Part shown: positions 1 through 11,289 of the stretch, in pieces
Numbering within the stretch: the first letter of the stretch is position 1
Layout of the letters: each line of letters opens with the position of its first letter
DNA from: Hofstenia miamia
Taxonomy: Eukaryota; Xenacoelomorpha; Acoela
Direction: 5' to 3'
Assembly: GCA_004352715.1 (NCBI GenBank)
Contig: SCFE01000038.1
Location: forward strand, 1,581,360 to 1,645,359
DNA: 64,000 bases
Notes under the pieces: model-generated
Databases searched by the model: none
The model's input: the letters and a program-made list of their open reading frames with translations, nothing else
What the model was told of the DNA's origin: nothing
Position numbers and translations under genes: made by a program

Positions 1-441
1 ATATATAAAATTTTGTAGTCGCATAATTTTCAATGCAATACATTTTATGTTGTGAAACACGGAATACAAAAATTATTGAAAGTCTACACTAATTAACATT
101 GAATGAAGAACCATAATTTAAAAACTATGATGAAAACATCTGATGCAAAGATTTCGGAAGCCCTAATAATAAGGAAAATATTGTAAACAAAAAATACTAA
201 ATAAACAATGTAGGACTAACATTGTAAATATTTCTCAAATCATGCCACCCCAACATTCCCAATAATAATATTGGAACCTAGTCTTAACCTGATATCTGAA
301 AAAAATGTTAGTTAAGAGAGTAATCTCAGGATATGTACAGATTTCCTTATCTTATTATATTTGAATTTGAAAGTACAAATTCCATTACACTACATTGCTA
401 GAACTTATATTTCATTGCATCATAATGTAAAATTTTCTTAA
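1..441. other. AT-rich flank upstream of gene A, nothing recognised
   Basis: No coding sequence or transposon end was recognised here. It is the region immediately upstream of gene A and would contain its 5' UTR and promoter, but no clear TATA or initiator pattern stands out from the AT-rich background. Confidence 0.5.
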
Positions 442-465
442 TCTGTGTAAATATTGATTCTAATT
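442..465 (+). promoter_or_regulatory. 24-nt block shared upstream of genes A and B
   Basis: A 24-nt block starting TCTGTGTAAATATT and ending GATTCTAATT occurs here and, identical, at 34186-34209. It lies 52 nt before the ATG of gene A and 60 nt before that of gene B, while the sequence around it has diverged. It could be a retained promoter or 5' UTR element or simply a remnant of the duplication that made the two genes. Function is inferred only from position and identity. Confidence 0.4.
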
Positions 466-517
466 CCTTATTGTCTTGCATTAGTTTAAGCAATTCCGAT
501 TTACGTCATTATTTAGG

Positions 518-779
518 ATGGTGGCAGATGTAAAAGCGAAACTCTTCATATGGACAGAAGCTCGCACAAGGTCAACTGCTATTATGCGATGTCTATCAAA
601 TAGACAGGATGTCCAGGCATTTTTTGAACCATACTTTTATGTTGCAGTCAGTGGCAAACCTGAAGATCGTTTAAACAATTATTTTTTAGAAAATGGCTTA
701 GTAGAAGAAATTAGTTCTTTATCAAAAAAATTCATATATGATGCTATTGAAGAAAGTCATAGGGATAATCATGTTGTTG
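518..779 (+). CDS. Sulfotransferase-like gene A, exon 1 (residues 1-87 and first base of codon 88)
   Basis: First coding exon of a 278-residue P-loop sulfotransferase-like protein, which would transfer sulfate from PAPS to an unknown acceptor. After a short lead, the strand KLFIW is followed by TEARTRSTA (residues 13-21), which fits the 5'-phosphosulfate-binding loop; the FFEPY motif is typical of the small sulfotransferase-family proteins annotated in marine invertebrates. The ATG follows an acceptor-like TTTAG, so a spliced 5' UTR is possible. The exon ends at G before the donor GTGAGT, phase 1; joining to exon 2 gives valine at codon 88 and keeps the frame. Gene B exon 1 (34270-34522) and gene C exon 1 (57379-57637) align along their whole length. 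There is no signal peptide, which suggests a cytosolic enzyme. The family is well supported; the substrate is unknown. Confidence 0.78.
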
Positions 780-949
780 GTGAGTATTTTCTACAATACA
801 ATTTCATTTACATGTACGTGTAAAAAGTAAAAGGCTTTACAAATGAGAACGTATTTATCCATACTACTTAATACGCAAAATTTGCAACACATCAAAATAT
901 ATATTGTGTGAATATGTATCAATTGACATTAAAAGTTTCCTCTGTTATA

Positions 950-1323
950 TAGCTCAAGTAAAAAAGTGGTCACAATATAAACACATTTTTGATAACAAAT
1001 GAAAGACAAATAGACGCTTATAAAATATATTTGAAAATATAATTGTCTCAGCTTGTAACCTGGTGAAATATGTATGTGACACGCCGATAAACGTTTTGAA
1101 ACTGAATCAATTCAACGGACTATAACTTCTTGAGTTATTTAGAGTTGTGATTCAATGATGTAACTCTTGAATTCTTTCAGAAACTGTCACATGTTCTCTA
1201 TGTGTACTAGATCTGGCGAATTCGGTGGCCATTGTAAACCTTGAATATTATAATTGGTAAAAATGAGGGGTTGCTCCATCTTGGTCTAAAATCAATGAAT
1301 CAGGATATAAGCAGTTTGCATAT
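950..1323 (-). mobile_element. Tc1-like element, left part, split by the LTR retrotransposon
   Basis: The terminus TAGCTCAAGTAAAAAAGTGG follows a TA dinucleotide at 948-949. Read on the minus strand the segment matches the transposase-derived 3' half of the better-preserved copy at 28087-28673, including the stretch before the last DDE aspartate (PNSPDL-type motif) near 1215-1240. The match breaks at 1323, exactly where the LTR begins, and resumes at 15760. The copy is full of stops and non-functional. Confidence 0.75.
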
Positions 1324-2590
1324 TGTAGAATCATCACCCAGGCTGAGATGTGCTCTTAACAGTATCTATTTAGTTATTGTGCCTTTACAGATTCTCATAT
1401 GCAGGGTAATGTCTGACTTTTCCGAACTATCTGTCTCTGAAATACTTTACATTATATTCCGAGTAAGCATAATAAGTAACCACTACTGTTTAGATAGCTT
1501 CAAGTGATTCCAGTTCAATGCAAGAGAAGTGGGCAACTGCTTGAAGCCAAATCCAGTCACTGAGAATTCATCCACTGCTCTGAGTTTCCATATTCCGACG
1601 ACTCAGCTCAAGCTCACAAGGACCATGTTTATAATAAAAACCTGTCACAATTCGACATATTTTGCCCCCTTGATCTTGTGTTGTGTTAACGCTATAACAT
1701 AATGAGTAACTATGCATCAGCACTAGCTGCTAAACAATTAAAATTACATAATGACTAATGACAGCTTCTTAGTCTACATTTATACAGTTAAAATAGCATC
1801 AAGGCATGACACTAGCTGAGACACGATAAAAAGTAACTATATACAAACTAACTATAAACTAAAGCAGCTTCCTGACCTATATTTAAAAATAATAAAAATT
1901 GAACAATGTGATACAATAAATAAAACGGTCATTATCAGTCAATTATAGGTCTCCTGCGATGTACAAATTTGGATCTAAAATAAGATAGGTAATAATTCAA
2001 CACACCTAGGGTTGGCTGATCAGACTTTTTCGAATTTTTACTATATGCAGAACAAACAATCACTAGCCAGCTAAGCATTATTGAAAAATGCAATATACTT
2101 ATTTCTAACTTAAATGTGAGTATCAATCAAGGCTTATACCATACAAAATCCCCTTGCAACAGCCTTGTGATCACTACACACATGAAATGCTTAGCTGCGC
2201 TTTATAATGTAATATTCAAACCAGATAAGAATAAGTGAAATTCCAAGGAATATATTTTTCCATCAACATAATATTTCGCTTTGTACATATTTATACTAAT
2301 TCATAACAAACATATTATTGAGAAAAACAAGTACTTGTCACTTATTCAATTTCTGCAGTCCATGTAGAATTTCTGCATGGCTAATGGTTGCTTACTAAAA
2401 TAACGTGGAGCAAGTTGTCCACTAGTGATTTGTCAAAAAGTGAAAGCGGCAGATATTTGCTTAACATCTATTATTCAAATCACGTGGGATTGCTCATTCT
2501 ATTAAATGATAAAATTGTAAATTAGAGTTTTAAGTTTTTAATAAAATGTTCAATTTTGGTTACTTTTATCTTTAATGGGATTATGCTACA
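1324..2590 (-). repeat. 3' LTR of the retrotransposon
   Basis: About 1267 bp, aligning over its length with 13583-15759 once the 927-bp MITE is removed, and with the solo LTR at 5074-6354. It has TGTAG/CTACA ends. The internal side abuts a purine-rich tract (minus strand), which identifies it as the 3' LTR. No gene inside. Confidence 0.85.
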
Positions 2591-2603
2591 TGCCCTCCTC
2601 AGC
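2591..2603 (-). other. Polypurine tract next to the 3' LTR
   Basis: On the minus strand the 13 bases before the LTR read CTGAGGAGGGCA, directly followed by TGTAGCATAA. A purine-rich run here is the expected primer for plus-strand synthesis in LTR retroelements. Confidence 0.6.
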
Positions 2604-5073
2604 TTGTGTTGATTTAGCATAGCTCTCTCTCTCTGTGTGGACTAGCATGTAAGCTCTCTTGATTAGTGTTTCTGCCATTGGCTCTTTCCATGTGGCTTCA
2701 GCAAACTTGGGTTGTTTTGTTAGCTTAAGGACAGCTTCTTTTTCTGTAGCAGTTGTGTCTGCGTTTTTTATCATCTTTGTTGTTCTTATTGATTCTGTTA
2801 TTGATGTGATTTGAATGGGTTCATTTATTTTCTCTGTGAATATTGAATAAAATTTCTTGTAGAGTTGCAGGCCTTTTAAGCCAATAATTAAAATCAGAAG
2901 TGTATCAGCTCTCCTTGTGTGGGCTAGTTCCTCTTTCAATCTGTGTTGGGGTAAAAGAATTTAAAGACATTCAGAAGACTTTTGGTGATTTCAACCTCAT
3001 TATAGAAAAGGCTGATGTTGTTCACTATATCATCTTCAGTTATTTCTCCTGGATTATTTTTTTTCATATATACCATTATTATAATCTCTATTCTCTTAGA
3101 CACATCATAATATCTGTACTCTTTATTTCAAATGTCCAACCACACTATGTTATTCACACCTGAGAATAGCATTATCATTTTTAGTGATCTCTTTTCTATT
3201 TTGTCTCTTAGCTCCTGAAGCTGTGTGTGTATGGGTGGTTAACCCTCATTTTCTCAATTTCAGTGTTGTTGTTGGCTCTATGTCTATTCTAAATGGTATG
3301 CATTCTGCGCCCACTGCTATTTGATTACACAGTTTAAGTATTTTGTTTAGCTCAGTTCTTCTGTAAACATTAGCTTCATAGTAGCTACAGTATGATTTTC
3401 TCTTGTTTGCTGGTAATTTAAGGCTACTATCTCTGTTTCCTTTTCTCTTGTTATTTTGATTCCTATGAGGTAGCATTTGTCCTCCATATTTATCCATTCC
3501 ACAGTGCTTGCCATGCTCAGATTTCCCCATTTTTCCATATTTATCTTGTCCATGCACTTTTATGTTTTCAGGGAGAGTAGTAGGCTGGTGGATGTTAGCA
3601 GTTCATCCTCTAGATTGATTTTGGCTTGCATTTTTGTTGTCATCTCTAAGATCTCAAATGGTTTGATTATTCCCTCTTTTGACATTTCAAGTTCTCTCTT
3701 GTGAATCATTGTGTTTCAGTTGTAATGATTCCACCAATGTTTTTGGCTCTTATTGTTTCCATTATGTATATTGGATTTGCTATCCTTCTTTTTACAAGTT
3801 GTTGGGTTGTGAACCATGGTTGCTCTTCTGTTATCCTCAGCTTGTTTTCAGACATTGTTCCCCATATGTACTTTCTTGTAGGTTCATAAAACAATGCTAT
3901 TTCATTGGGGCATATTCTGGTCTCATTTGCTATTTTGACCATTGCGATTTTGCACATCAGTTGTTTTTCAGTGATGATTCATATTATATTCTTTTGAATT
4001 GTTTGTACTGATTTCTCCTGTTTGTCTGGGGATATGAATTTTTCTATTGCACTCTTCAGTAGCCAATTTTTTGTTGCTGTATTTATCAATGAAAATGAAA
4101 TCTTGTACATTTTTGCTTTACTGATTCTGATATGGGCTTTCCTAGACATCAGTAGTTTTAAGTTCTTTGCCTGGGTCAGCCTTATCACTAAGATCCATGC
4201 TGTTGTCCAATATCTTACTTCTGGTGCATTGAGTTCTTTGAAAATGTGTTTTGAAATTTTTTTTTGTGTTGAGTTCAAAAGCTTTATCTCCTGAAGGATG
4301 ATCTCTACCAATTTGTTGTATTTTTTTGATGGTGTCTCTATGTGAATTTGTGGCCATTTCCCTACTGTTGTCTTATTCATTTTAATATTTGTCTACATTT
4401 CCTGGATTTGCTTGAGGTGCTCTTGCCTCTGGCTTAGGCTGCATCTGATATGTAATTGAGTGATTCTCTCCANTATGCATGGGTGGTTAAACCTGGATTT
4501 GCTTGAGGTGCTCTTGCCTCTGGTTTAGGCTGCATCTGATATGTAATTGAGTGATTCTCTCCAAGTTTTCTGGTGTCATCATCATCTCTATTGTTTTTGC
4601 TTGTTGATACAGCTCTACTGCTATCCATGGTTCCACCATTAATCTGAAAAAGTGACCCAGTCATTGAGTTAGAGATTGAGTTTGATTAATTGGGATATTG
4701 ACATTTTGTCTTGTGGTTTGTCTTTTGAGAATACATTCTGTACTTGCATGCACATATTGTATAGAAATTGAGGTATCTCCCCTAGCATGGCAATTGCTAT
4801 TATTACCAGCTGAACTCCATTTCTATTGGCGACTTTAGTGTCTGTTGCAGTTGTTTTCTAGCTTGTTATTAAATTCTTTCTCTTTTATGATATATATCAA
4901 TGTGAGATTATCCTTATTGATGTTGATCTGTTGGATATTTGTGATTTTTTACTTGGACACTATTATGTTTTGTACATCAGATAGCATGAAGTTATCATTA
5001 AAAGTTATGTGCACAGTGCTCCTGAAGCATGGTCTCTCTAGTGTTTCATTCATTTGTTCTGGGTAGCTTATAA
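2604..5073 (-). pseudogene. Third ORF region of the retrotransposon, downstream of pol (env position)
   Basis: Between integrase and the 3' LTR the element has roughly 3.2 kb of extra internal sequence, split by the solo LTR. Minus-strand open stretches at 2586-2939, 3246-3557, 3706-3957, 3979-4380 and 4434-4664 lie nearly end to end in shifting frames, as expected of one long decayed ORF. Position matches the env-like gene of errantivirus-type elements, but I recognise no fusion peptide, cleavage site or transmembrane segment well enough to name it. It could equally be an element-specific accessory ORF. Confidence 0.45.
4401..4563. other. Probable assembly duplication around single N at 4473
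   Basis: A 72-nt stretch at 4401-4472 is repeated almost exactly at 4492-4563 (offset 91), with a single N between them. The same N-plus-repeat pattern recurs at other places in the window, so this is more likely a join error than a real repeat. Confidence 0.6.
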
Positions 5074-6354
5074 TGTAGAATCATCACTCAGGCTGAGATG
5101 TGCATCAACATGTATATATTTAGTAACACTGTATAGCAGATTCTCCATAGCAGGGTAATGTCTAACAGATTGAACCTTTGTTGTCTCACTTTAACATGAA
5201 CCAAACTACATGTAAATCTATATGATTGTAACAAGTAATCAATACTCTTTAGGTAAAGAGAAGAGAGAGAGACTCCAGTTCATGATGGGCCACTGCCCAA
5301 AGCAGTATCTGATAATTGAGAAGCCATTTGCCATTCTGCATAGTCCAACTCCAGCAGCTCATTCTCACAAAAACTGATTTTATTGTGTGTACCCTAACTA
5401 CTTAGTGATAATAAAGTAGTTCATTTGCAAGAATGCATAGATACTAGCTGTGAGTAAAAACTAGTCAATTAATAACCAGCTTCCTATCCTACATTTAAAA
5501 TACAAGTTATAGCATATATATAATGATTGACACTAGCTGCAATAAAATAAAAAGGATTAAAAACTATCTATAAACTAGCAACTTCCTAAACTACATTTAA
5601 AATATATACAATAAATAACAATATGATAATAAGATAAACATGGTCATTATTAGTCTCATTATGGGTCTCCTAATTGTTACAAATTTGACTCTAAAATAAG
5701 ATAATAAATTAGTAACATTCCTACATTTGTCTGACTTATTGTGAATTTGTTACTAGTATGTGACAACACAAGATTGGTAGCCAGCTAATCATGATATAAA
5801 AACTCCTATTTATATCTGTAACCTAAATGCATGTGGTTGATCAAGGCACTATACTAATTTCCCCTCACAAAAGCCTATTGATTGTTACACGCAGAAAATG
5901 CTTAGCTGCACATTTAGATAATAGTTAAACAAACCAAAATAAAGATACATAAACTACTAATGAGTTTATTTTCCATCAACTAACTGTTTCTCATAGTACA
6001 TATTTATATCAAATTGTTATAAACATATTTATCTCTAAACAAGTACTTGTCACTGTTTTGTTCCCATCTATGTAGAATAGTTCTGTGTGAAAATGGCAGC
6101 TATGTAAAATCAATGTGGAGCCAACTTTTCCACATGTGATTTGTCAAACAGCTATGTAAAATCAATGTGGAGCAAACTTTTCCACATGTGATTTGTCAAA
6201 AGATTAAGTGGCAAATGCTTGCTTTACAAAATTTTCAAATAACATGAGTTGATGCTAATCTATTAAAGTACAAAGTAATATAAATAAGTATTAAATTGTT
6301 ATTTGATCTTGGTTACTTTTCTTTTTTCTTTGTTCTTTATTGGATTATGCTACA
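5074..6354 (-). repeat. Solo LTR of the same retrotransposon family
   Basis: This 1281-bp segment starts TGTAGAATCATCAC, ends GGATTATGCTACA, and aligns with both flanking LTRs, but is more diverged. It is bracketed by an exact 4-bp repeat, ATAA, at 5070-5073 and 6355-6358, so it is an independent insertion that later lost its internal part by LTR-LTR recombination. Confidence 0.75.
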
Positions 6355-7660
6355 ATAATAGTGTTGACCATCAGATGGTTTTCTTTGTTGAGTACCAATG
6401 TAGATTCATTTCATCTGTGAATTGTATTGCATTTATGGGGCTTCTATTATCTGGAGATAACTTCTCATATGAATTGTATTGCATTTTTGTTTTTGGTATA
6501 AAGTAGGGGTGGAGCTTTTCCCTGCCTATTGTGGACATTCATTTATTTCTCTCAGTGGAGCACATGGTTCTTTCTGACACTGATTTTGTCATCTCTGAGG
6601 GGGCATGTAGCATATCCTGAGTGAGTTTAAGTGTTCTTCTTGCACTGGTATTCAGTTCATACTCTATTTATGAACCACCACAGATATATTCCAGTTGGTC
6701 AACTTTTGTTTGGCTTCCTTCCAGACATCCTGTCAGCATTTGACCAGGTGTGGATTCTACAGTACCATCAGCCTTTAGTCACTTTCATATTACTACAGTT
6801 CTTCCATTGCTTATACCTTCCTCTGGATACTCATTCCTCTACTTGCCCTTTGGTTGGCAGTGTGGAGTAACTGAAGGAAAGTTGGGACTTCCTCACTTTT
6901 CATCTGCATGCCCTTTAATTGGTGGTGAAGACTACTCTGTGTATTAGTTTTATTACCATTGGTCGTCATGACCTTTAATCAGCAGTGAGGAATACTAGAC
7001 AATGTGGTGGTTTTGCTGCTGTTGGTCATTGTGCCCCTTAATCTGCAGTGAGGACTACTATGCAATCTGTTCATCTCATCCTACTTGCTAATGTTTTCTC
7101 AGTTCCATGTTTGACTTCCAGTTTGGTTCATCATCTTACTTGCTTCCTGGGGTTTGATTGACACTGCATTGGTTTGGTTGTTCTCTTCAGTGATTGTCAC
7201 TTCATCCTGTTGTTTAAAATTTCTAAGCTTAGTTAATAAATTTATATCCCATGTCTCAGGGCTGTTGTTTATATTAGTTTTGCCTGCCCTTTTAGGCATT
7301 ACTCTTGGTTGTATTTCATTGTAATCAAAATTGTGTTGGAATTCTTCTTCAAATTCATCCACTGGCAGACTATCTAATTCATTCATTTCATATGTATTCT
7401 CTTCATCATTTAATACTAATTTGAATTCTGTACTTTTATCTAGGGTTGCTCCCTTGATGTCCATTATGGCTCTTTTCCAATTTTGGAAATGTAATGTTCT
7501 ATCATTACATAGTACATATTCATTATTAATTTCTTAATTGTATACAGACCTTACCATATGGCTTTTAGTTTCTATACCTGGTTTATGTCATTTACCTTAA
7601 TGGGTGTGAATGTGTTGACTTTGTAACCTTTGTTGTGGACATGTCTATTTTTTGTTATAG
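6355..7660 (-). pseudogene. Retrotransposon region between integrase and the solo LTR
   Basis: The minus strand has an open stretch at 7099-7464, rich in Asp, Glu and Asn, which probably continues the post-integrase coding region. From 6355 to about 7090 no domain is recognisable. Around 6596-6617 the plus strand has a near copy of the polypurine tract and LTR edge in the orientation opposite to the element. Confidence 0.4.
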
Positions 7661-8480
7661 TTGCATTGTTGTCTCATTGCTGATTTTTTATGTTGTGGCA
7701 CATTGTCTCATGAATCACTGTTATTTGTTGCTTCAACTGCTTGATGAATTGGTTGTCCATCTTCTCTGTGTAGTTAAAGAATTGCATAGATAGCAGAGTC
7801 ACCATCTCTATCCCATACATAGCTTTAAATGATGTTACTTTTGTGGTTGAGTGCACAGAGGTGTTGTAAAAATACTCTACCATGTGTATTCCTTCTCTCC
7901 ATGAGCTTCCACCTATTCTTGTAGTGGCTACTCATCAATTTTATTAGGGTTTGATTAAATCTCTTGACTGCTCCATTCACCTGTGGGTGGTAGGCTGTTG
8001 TTTGCTTGCTTCCTATTTTGAGCAGTTTAGTAAGTTCTTGAAACAGTGTGCTTTCAAACTGTGGGCCTTTATCAGTGATTATTTTTTGCATAGGGCCTAT
8101 CTTCAATACCCAGTCTCTCAGTATTATGTTTGCTGTTTCTTCAGCAGTTTTATTCTTCATAGGTATTATTCTTGCATATCAAGTAAAATTATCTACCATT
8201 ACCAGTAGGTATTGGTATCCATCATCGTCCTTTAACAGCTTTTTAAGATCTATGTGCACAATTTTGTTAGGTTTTGTCAATATTTTTATTTCTAAGGGTG
8301 CTGTTTGTGTTGGAAAGTGTTGTTTGTTGTTTAGGAGGCATGTGGTGCATTTGTTTATGACGTCATCTATCACTTTCCTTACTGCAGTTGTGATATATTT
8401 TGCTGAGATAGCCCATTTTGTGGATTTTTCTGATCATATCCCTCTTACAGAACTCGGGTATTGTGATATGATTTGTTTTC
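7661..8480 (-). pseudogene. Integrase domain of the retrotransposon (broken)
   Basis: Minus-strand reading shows an integrase core in fragments (8179-8373, 7825-8160, 7674-7883). The first acidic residue is in a VHID context, the second in an ITDKGPQF context, and the third site, normally Glu before RFN, reads as Lys (GAVKRFN). Stops and frame changes separate the fragments. The zinc-binding HHCC region upstream is too decayed to delimit. The catalytic substitution adds to the evidence that the copy cannot integrate. Confidence 0.75.
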
Positions 8481-9240
8481 CCAGCAGTGTATAATAGTCT
8501 ATTGTTGTTCAGTTTCCACCTGTAGCAGTTGTAATAGCTTTTTGCGATTTTCTCTTATTTCTCTGAATATGAGATCTTCATTCTGCTTTTGTATTATCTC
8601 ATTTTCAGTAAACTCCTCTTCCAGAATAATTGGGATTATTGCTTCCCCCTTTTTGTCTAAATTGATTTCTTGTAATTCCTTGTATTTATTGTGGGAAAGG
8701 AATTGGAATTCCATTTTTTGTCCATCCTTTTTCTGTAAGTCTCTCTGGTAGTCATGAATTGAGGTCCAGAAGTCAGTGTTACTATCTAGGTTGCCATTTC
8801 TGTGTTTAATTGTGAATGTAAACTCATTCAGATATTCAATCCATCTGGATATGTTTGATGATTCATCTCCCAAAATTTTTTTGAACCAAGCTAATCTGCT
8901 ATTATTGGATATAATACTCAGAATGTCTTTCCTATTAAGAAATGTTGGAATTTTTTTATGCTTTCAATTAGCACATTTCTTATTTCGTCAAAGTGTAATT
9001 TTCTTCATTTGGTTTTAATTTCATACTGAAAAATTGAATTGGTGCTTCCTTATTGTCTTTTATTTGCCCCAGTGCTGCACCTATGGCAACTTTGCTCACA
9101 TCACAATTGAGTATGAATTCTTTTGAGTAATTGTATGTATTGAGCAATGGTAGCTTTGATAACTCTTGTTTTATTTGTTCCTCCTGTTGCTCCCAAGTCT
9201 ATGCAAATGGCACTGATTTTTTCATGAGGTTGGTCATTTT
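8481..9240 (-). pseudogene. RNase H domain of the retrotransposon (broken)
   Basis: The minus strand contains a Ty3/gypsy-type RNase H: an aspartate in an ILNCDVS context followed by GAALGQ, then near the distal end the RW(I/L)...F.F.I.HR.G.LDSN-type region (open at 8499-8873). Several stops interrupt it. It lies directly between RT and integrase, as expected. Confidence 0.7.
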
Positions 9241-9989
9241 TGCTGTTTTTCCTGTGATGTTAGGTATGAAGGTACTGTAGTAGTTAAAAAATTCCATGAC
9301 TCTCTATAGTTCCTTCTTGTTGTTAGGTCTCCCAATTTTTCATATCATTTCCCATGCATTATCTTTCATGCTTATCTGTGCTTTTTGTATTATTCTGCAA
9401 AGGAATACCACTCTTTCTTTTAATATATCACATTTGTTCCCATTCACTCTAAGTCCAACTTCTTTTGGTATTTTCAGAGTTCTATCTAGTTTTTGTAGAT
9501 GTTCTTCTACTGTGTCACTAGTTATATTTTATTGTCAATGTATGCATTTATGCCTTTTTGATTTTGTGCTGTTTGTTTTTGAAAACTTTTGTGGTCATTA
9601 CATAATCAGAACACCATGTAGATCCACTCATAAAGTTCATATAGTGTTATAAATGCTGTTTTTTGATGTCTTTCAGTTCCATTTGCACCTGCCAGTATGC
9701 CTTGCATAGATCTATTACTGTGAAATATTTGTGCTTGCTTGCTCTGTATAACATGACTTCATTTCTTAGTAACAGATATGAATCCTTCTTTGTTATTCAA
9801 TTTAGTTTTCTGAAATCTATGCATAGTCTGTGTTTCTGACCTTGTTTGACAAATACCATTGGTGTTGCATACAGACTCTAGCTGGGTCTAAGAATTTTGC
9901 TATCAATGAGTTTGTTCAGTATTCTGTTGTATTCATCTTTTAGCTGTTTGGGTCTCTCCATACTGGTAGTTTGATTGGTTTGTCTGTTA
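9241..9989 (-). pseudogene. Reverse transcriptase domain, C-terminal side (broken, split by mariner)
   Basis: Minus-strand reading gives the start of a gypsy-type RT (an ILRPS context near 9880) and a degenerate YIDD-type site (reads YIDN) further on, with multiple stops and frameshifts. A mariner inserted at 9990 separates this part from the remaining upstream sequence at 11290-11750. Confidence 0.65.
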
Positions 9990-11289
9990 TGAGGGGTGAT
10001 CAAAGGTTCTGCAACCAGTATGTCTCTATTAAATAAATGAACTGTAATCAAGTAGATATTTCTGTCATGCTTCAATTGATATCTGAGCATAATATTATAG
10101 CTATGAGTAGTCACTGCCATTCACAATCAGTCTCACAAGTTACACTGGTTTTACACTCTGAATGGAGCCATCAAAAGACAACTTTCACTTCTACATTTTT
10201 ACACATATGAAACTGGGTTTGAAGGTGAAGAAAATTCATTGCAAGTTAGCAGACACCTTCCCAGTAAGTGTACCTTCATTTGACATTGTTGTGCAATGGA
10301 TTGACACTTCAACGATGGTAGGGACTCTTTGGAAGATGAGGAATGCTCAGGTTGGCCATGCTCTTCCTTGACCAAGGACATTGTTGCTCATGCAGAGGCC
10401 ATTGTGACTAAAGATCAGCGCATCACACTGAGATTTCTTGCTGAGTTGTCCATAAGTTATGGAAGTGCCTACAGCATCATCCATGACGAATTAAAGATGC
10501 CTAAGCACTGAGCACGATGGATACTGCACATGCTCACAGATGATCAGCTGCCACAAAGAGTCCAGATTTGCTGCCAGTGGCTTGAAATGTTTTCAGAAAA
10601 TAGACTGAAGCAACTCTCTGATGTTTTGACAGGAGATGAGTGCTAGATCTCCTTTTTCACAATGGCTGACAAGTCTTCCAACATGGTCTGGCTTGCTGAA
10701 AATGACCCTTGACCTCAGGTTTTGAAGACAAGTTTTCGCAGCAGGAAGAGGATGTTTACCTTCTTCAACACCCAAGGTGTCATGGCTCTTGATATTCTAC
10801 ATGAGAAGTCAACAATCAATGTGGGGTACTACACCAACACTGTTTTGCCCAAGGTTCTCCACAACAGGGTTGAAACTGCAAGAACCTGAAGTGGATCATG
10901 TTTGCTGCTCCATCATGACAATGCTGCACCTCACACTCCAGCCACAACTGTGTCCTATCTGGAGGAGCAAGGAGTCTAGCTGCTTCCACACCCACCGTAC
11001 TCCTCAGACTTGGCTCCTTGCGACTTTTGGTTATTTCCAAAAGTCAAAAAAGCCATTTCTGGAGGGCTGTTTTCAAGGATTCAAGACTTGGCGAGAGCAG
11101 TTCATTCAGAACTGCAGAGCATTTCTACTTCAGAGTACCATGGATGTTTCCAGAGTTGGAAGATGCAGATGCAGTAGTGCATAGATAGGGATGGAAAGTA
11201 CTTTGAAGGAATGTGACCATTGATTTTTGAACTTTGTAATTTTTCTTTAAATAAATGAATTGGTTGCAAAACTTTTTGATCACTCCTCG
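9990..11289 (+). mobile_element. Full-length but dead mariner element inside the RT region
   Basis: About 1300 bp bounded by TA at 9988-9989 and 11290-11291. The inverted ends match: left TGAGGGGTGATCAAAGGTTC, right (reverse complement) starts CGAGGAGTGATCAAAAAG, both running on to GCAACCA. Length, TIRs and TA target all fit a mariner. It interrupts the retrotransposon RT, so it is younger than that insertion. Confidence 0.85.
10162..11184 (+). pseudogene. Mariner transposase pseudogene
   Basis: It starts ATG GAG CCA TCA, as mariner transposases often do, followed by the helix-turn-helix region. The catalytic part is visible in shifting frames: a TGDE-type first aspartate near 10630, HHDNA..H near 10915, and a YSSDLAPCD-type motif near 11000 for the third. 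The spacing of the last two is consistent with the mariner D34D signature. At least three in-frame stops and several frameshifts make it inactive. Confidence 0.8.

Noticed and set aside
3477-4294. Plus-strand ORFs over the retrotransposon (Phe/Ser/Ile-rich)
   Set aside because: They are antisense shadows of the Lys/Glu/Asn-rich minus-strand retrotransposon frames.
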